From Candidatus Omnitrophota bacterium (lineage in GTDB: Bacteria > Omnitrophota > Gorgyraeia > Gygaellales > Profunditerraquicolaceae): DNA of 37,605 bases. The notes under the pieces are model-generated. The model was not told the DNA's origin, did no database searches, and worked only from the letters and a program-made list of their open reading frames with translations. This document shows positions 35,254-37,605 of this stretch, in pieces. The DNA is taken from contig JADHYK010000004.1 in assembly GCA_016782485.1 (NCBI GenBank), forward strand, positions 1 to 37,605, read 5' to 3'. Made by a program: the position numbers and the translations under genes. The first letter of the stretch is position 1. Each line of letters opens with the position of its first letter.

Positions 35254-36375
35254 CTAATTCGAGATGACCGTAGGTTGATTTTTTATAAACTGCTTGCCCG
35301 GCAGTTGCTTAATCAGCTTCTTTAACTGCAACTTTAAAAGTATACCAGATATTTTAGGAATATCCATATTTGTTTTTTCCGCTAAGCTATCCAGCTCTAT
35401 AGACTCCTCAGGAATAAGCGAATAGACCTTGTCTTCTTCCTGCTGCATGCCGGTATCCAAAGCAGGGCCAACGGCTGCATTACGGTTATGCTGGCTTTTG
35501 GCGGCAGGACAGATCTGTAAATCCTCCAATATCTCCTCTACGCAGGAGACTAATTTTGCCCCCTGCTTTATAAGGCCGTTGGTGCCGTAGGAAGTCGCTG
35601 AATCGACCTTTCCCGGCAGGGCAAAAACCTCCCTGCCCTGTTCGAGGGCAAAATCAGCGGTAATCAGCGCGCCGCTATTTTGGGCAGCCTCTGCCACTAG
35701 AACCCCCATGCTTAAACCGCTGATGATACGGTTACGCCTGGGAAAATTCTGTCTCAAAGGCGCCATCTCCATGGGAAATTCCGAGACTACTGCGCCGCTT
35801 CGGGAAATTTCCTCTGCTAATCCGGCGTTCTCTTGGGGATAAATGTCGTTGAAGCCGCTACCGATCACCGCGATAGTGCGGCCCCCCTGTTTTAATGCGC
35901 CTTTGTGCGCAGAGGTATCAATACCGCGGGCCATTCCGGAAACTACGGTTATACCCCTTGCTGCAAGGCCGGCGGCAAACCTCTGTGCACAAGCCAACCC
36001 GTAAAAAGAAGCCCGGCGGCTGCCTACGATGGCGATACTGAACCGATCTTCTTCTTTGAAATTACCTTTAAGGTATAGGACAATCGGCGGGCCAGGGATG
36101 GCTTTGAGCCACTGCGGATAATCGGCATCATCCAGGGTAAGGAGCTTAAGGCCTCTTTTTTTAACCGCAGTAAATTCTTTCTCTATATCCTTAGCGGTAA
36201 GCGAACGTATTTTGGCGGCGATCTCGTTTCCGATACCCGATACGGCGGTTAATTTTTCAAGGGGGGCCTCAAATATATTCTGCGGCCTGCCAAAATAACC
36301 GAGGAGCCTGTCCAGCCGGATACTGCCTATGTCAGATACCATATTCAAGCCGACAAGGGCTTCCAGGCGGGTCAT
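35254..36375 (-). CDS. dprA: DNA-processing protein DprA
   Basis: 373 residues. DprA loads RecA on incoming single-stranded DNA during natural transformation. Residues 1-60 are an N-terminal helix-hairpin-helix-like/SAM domain; the Rossmann-like core has VGSRRASFYG (118-126), SGMARGIDTSAHKGAL, GSGFNDIYPQEN and FPRRNRIISGLS (211-222). The last ~65 residues match the small winged-helix domain of long DprA forms. It lies 1 bp after aroK and upstream of topA, a common arrangement. No com genes are visible, so competence itself is not shown. Confidence 0.95.
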   Translation of the reverse strand: MTRLEALVGLNMVSDIGSIRLDRLLGYFGRPQNIFEAPLEKLTAVSGIGNEIAAKIRSLTAKDIEKEFTAVKKRGLKLLTLDDADYPQWLKAIPGPPIVLYLKGNFKEEDRFSIAIVGSRRASFYGLACAQRFAAGLAARGITVVSGMARGIDTSAHKGALKQGGRTIAVIGSGFNDIYPQENAGLAEEISRSGAVVSEFPMEMAPLRQNFPRRNRIISGLSMGVLVAEAAQNSGALITADFALEQGREVFALPGKVDSATSYGTNGLIKQGAKLVSCVEEILEDLQICPAAKSQHNRNAAVGPALDTGMQQEEDKVYSLIPEESIELDSLAEKTNMDIPKISGILLKLQLKKLIKQLPGKQFIKNQPTVISN

Positions 36376-36376
36376 T

Positions 36377-36901
36377 TTATTTAACCCTGCGGGGTCGTGG
36401 AGGCGGGATAATTTTCAGTATCCTCTGCGCAACTTCGGCGATAGAAATCCCGGAGGTGTTAATTGTCCTGTCTGCCAGGGCATAATAAGGTGCGCGTAAT
36501 TTCAGTAAAAGCCCTATCTGTTTTTTCTGGTCGCGCACGTTTAATAAGGGCCGGTGCTTATAACCGGATGTCCTCTTTAATATCACATCGGGCGTGGCGG
36601 TCAGGCAAAGAATAGTCCCCGTCTTCTTCATTATCTCTATATTATCCTTATCGCTAACTATGCCGCCGCCGCAGGCCACCACGAAATTCTTCTCTGCCGA
36701 GACCTCTTTTAGAGCCGCTTTTTCTGCTTTGCGGAAATAAGGCTCTTTTTTCCTGGCGAATATATCCGAAATAGCGCACTTTTCTTTTAATTCAACCAGT
36801 TCGTCGAGGTCAACAAACTGCCATTCTTTCCTGCGGGCAACTTCCCTGCCCGCTGCGGTTTTACCGGTACCCATGAACCCCACTAAATAAATATTCCCCA
36901 T
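36377..36901 (-). CDS. aroK: Shikimate kinase
   Basis: 174 residues, the normal length. It phosphorylates shikimate in the pathway to chorismate. Walker A is GFMGTGKTAAG (8-18); FVDLDELVE supplies shikimate-binding Asp, CGGGIV is the glycine-rich substrate loop, and YKHRPLL carries the lid arginine. No strong ribosome binding site precedes this ATG. A 32-bp near-copy of its first 32 bases occurs 109 bp upstream (36979-37010), separated by a hairpin-bearing insert, so the original start region may have been duplicated. The gene is 1 bp before dprA. Confidence 0.94.
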   Translation of the reverse strand: MGNIYLVGFMGTGKTAAGREVARRKEWQFVDLDELVELKEKCAISDIFARKKEPYFRKAEKAALKEVSAEKNFVVACGGGIVSDKDNIEIMKKTGTILCLTATPDVILKRTSGYKHRPLLNVRDQKKQIGLLLKLRAPYYALADRTINTSGISIAEVAQRILKIIPPPRPRRVK

Positions 36902-36921
36902 GATTATGCGTTTGCCCCGCC

Positions 36922-36949
36922 GCCCTCACTGACTCGGGCGGCGCGCTAA
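36922..36949. repeat. GC-rich hairpin upstream of aroK
   Basis: CGCCGCCC pairs with GGGCGGCG (8 bp, loop TCACTGACTC) within about 36919-36945. It lies in the 77-bp insert between aroK and its duplicated 5' end. No T-tract follows on the minus strand. Confidence 0.6.
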
Positions 36950-36959
36950 ACGGTGCTCC

Positions 36960-37010
36960 TTATTCGTCGCACCAGCGCCCCATGAACCCGACTAAATAAA
37001 TATTACTCAT
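36960..37010 (-). pseudogene. Duplicated 5' fragment of aroK
   Basis: A 16-codon frame encodes MSNIYLVGFMGRWCDE followed by TAA. Its first 11 residues match those of AroK (MGNIYLVGFMG) except for one residue, and bases 36979-37010 match 36870-36901 at 29 of 32 positions. After MG the match ends just where Walker A would begin. It is a remnant of a duplication or of an insertion into the original start region, not a working kinase. Confidence 0.75.
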
Positions 37011-37016
37011 AAGGAT

Positions 37017-37075
37017 AAGGATTAGGTTAAGGGCGGGAAGGGTAAAGACCGAACCCCAACCTTAACCTAATCCTT
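37017..37075. repeat. 16-bp perfect inverted repeat between spoVG and aroK
   Basis: AAGGATTAGGTTAAGG (37017-37032) pairs with CCTTAACCTAATCCTT (37060-37075), with a 27-base loop. A T-run follows it only on the plus strand, where no gene ends; on the minus strand it could act as an mRNA-end hairpin for spoVG but lacks the U-tract of a standard terminator. Confidence 0.8.
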
Positions 37076-37084
37076 TTTTGAATA

Positions 37085-37342
37085 TTACTGATTGTAGGCG
37101 TTAATCACTAAATCAGTCAACTCCTGAAGCACTTCCTTGGAGTTAAGAGTAACGGTGTTATACCAACGGCCGTCCTTCCCCTGATGCCGCGGCATACCCA
37201 GAAACAAGCCGTCCTTCCCCTCCACGATGCGCAGGCCCTTGATTACCCAATCGCCGAGAGCTATATCTACAAAGGCCTTAAGCTTTGACTCTCCGTCAAC
37301 CTTATAAATCCGGCTGACTTCCAAATTCTGCTGCTGGAGCAT
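37085..37342 (-). CDS. spoVG: SpoVG family nucleic-acid-binding regulator
   Basis: About 85 residues from the chosen start. SpoVG proteins bind DNA and RNA and regulate varied processes; they occur in many non-sporulating bacteria. Matches to the family are VSRIYKV at the N-terminus, LKAFVDIALGDWVIKGLRIVEGKDGLFLGMP with the MPRH turn, and a helical C-terminal end. The ATG at 37342 is preferred: AAGGGGGTGAT, a near-perfect ribosome binding site, precedes it by a few bases, while the upstream GTG at 37351 lies inside that site. It follows the FxLYD-like gene by about 60 bp. No sporulation gene is present here, so a role in sporulation should not be assumed. Confidence 0.92.
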   Translation of the reverse strand: MLQQQNLEVSRIYKVDGESKLKAFVDIALGDWVIKGLRIVEGKDGLFLGMPRHQGKDGRWYNTVTLNSKEVLQELTDLVINAYNQ

Positions 37343-37403
37343 TGCAATCACCCCCTTTTATCTTTAATAGACGCAAAGAGGGCGATTTTCTCACCTATTA
37401 TTT

Positions 37404-37604
37404 TTAATAAGCGCTGTCAACGACAATCTCGTGGCGGGTCATAACATGCATCGCCTTATCATAGGACACTTCTTCAATCCGCTTATCAAAAGACCTGGTC
37501 TGTCCGGCAGCCAGCCCGTTTACGACTACAACCGTGTTTGATAGAGGGATATTCTTTTGAAAGAGGACAATCCGGATAGCTACTGCGGAATAATTCTTTG
37601 ACGA
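37404..37604 (-). CDS. 3' end of an FxLYD-like protein gene (partial)
   Basis: The frame is open from the window edge to a TAA stop and encodes the last 66 residues, starting SSKNYSAVAIRIVLFQKN. The pattern of a beta strand AIRIVLF, then VVVVNGLAAGQTRSF and a strand near HEIVVDSAY, resembles FxLYD and related small beta-sandwich domains found in secreted or membrane proteins, where a conserved glycine-glutamine-threonine turn precedes Phe. The start and any signal peptide lie beyond the window. It ends about 60 bp before spoVG. Confidence 0.6.
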   Translation of the reverse strand, partial: SSKNYSAVAIRIVLFQKNIPLSNTVVVVNGLAAGQTRSFDKRIEEVSYDKAMHVMTRHEIVVDSAY

Positions 37605-37605
37605 C

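Noticed and set aside
37017-37080. Plus-strand terminator
   Set aside because: The hairpin is followed by T residues only on the plus strand, and no gene ends on that strand; it may shape the spoVG mRNA end on the minus strand but is not a standard terminator there.
37343-37351. GTG start three codons upstream for spoVG
   Set aside because: It lies within the AAGGGGGTGAT ribosome binding site, so the ATG at 37342 is preferred.

Overview
Every convincing gene in this 37.6-kb window lies on the minus strand, so transcription runs from the high-coordinate end to the low-coordinate end. The genes describe a diderm, LPS-making bacterium: Kdo synthesis and activation (kdsA, kdsB, kdsC, kdsD), Kdo transfer (waaA), lipid A kinase (lpxK), a late lipid A acyltransferase, heptose kinase (hldE), several heptosyltransferase-family enzymes and the Lpt export pieces (an LptC-LptA fusion, lptB). 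The mixture of a GH57 branching enzyme next to a DUF4912 protein, an OmpA lipoprotein, SpoVG in a diderm, a trigger factor without its PPIase domain, many gene fusions and abundant intergenic palindromes fits Candidatus Omnitrophota or a close relative. That placement is inference from gene content, not from a marker phylogeny.

Layout in transcription order. (1) 37604-31026: the 3' end of an FxLYD-like gene, spoVG, then aroK, dprA, topA, a XerC/D-type recombinase and waaA. (2) 31024-19659: a STAS-PilZ regulator with its own promoter inside the end of waaA, then yjbQ, lpxK, an LpxL-ELM1 fusion, a GT4-GT9 fusion, a GT4, a polysaccharide deacetylase, waaF and a GT9-GT9 fusion; these genes mostly overlap or nearly touch. 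(3) 19332-19658: the only gene-free stretch over 300 bp, holding a 204-bp nested inverted repeat and a strong extended -10 promoter. (4) 19331-12680: a tightly packed operon: a deoxyhypusine-synthase-like gene, hldE, kdsB, kdsA, kdsD, kdsC, lptCA and lptB. (5) 12456-6457: tig, clpP, a class V aminotransferase, serA and a secreted metallophosphatase-like/thioredoxin-like fusion. (6) 6292-3781: a LeuA/NifV-family synthase and purA. (7) 3629-2490: a promoter followed by an OmpA-family lipoprotein and a coiled-coil probable lipoprotein, ended by an intrinsic terminator. (8) 2302-2: a DUF4912 protein and a GH57 branching enzyme.

The LPS genes in blocks 1, 2 and 4 form one functional theme: making Kdo and heptose, finishing lipid A, adding core sugars and shipping LPS to the outer membrane. 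Four proteins in these blocks are fusions that combine steps usually done by separate proteins.

The most unusual signals are not genes. At least four intergenic copies of a two-hairpin element (2319-2410, 2902-2990, 12479-12568, 12569-12682) keep the same flanking sequence while the second stem changes on both sides together, which is compensatory change. Two copies supply the stop codon of the preceding gene. Related single hairpins occur at 6301-6450, 30237-30264 and 3649-3702. Other repeats sit in frame inside coding genes (20699-20733 and 21305-21334 in the GT9-GT9 gene; 27384-27421 in the LpxL-ELM1 gene). I see no tRNA, rRNA, CRISPR array, insertion sequence or phage gene.
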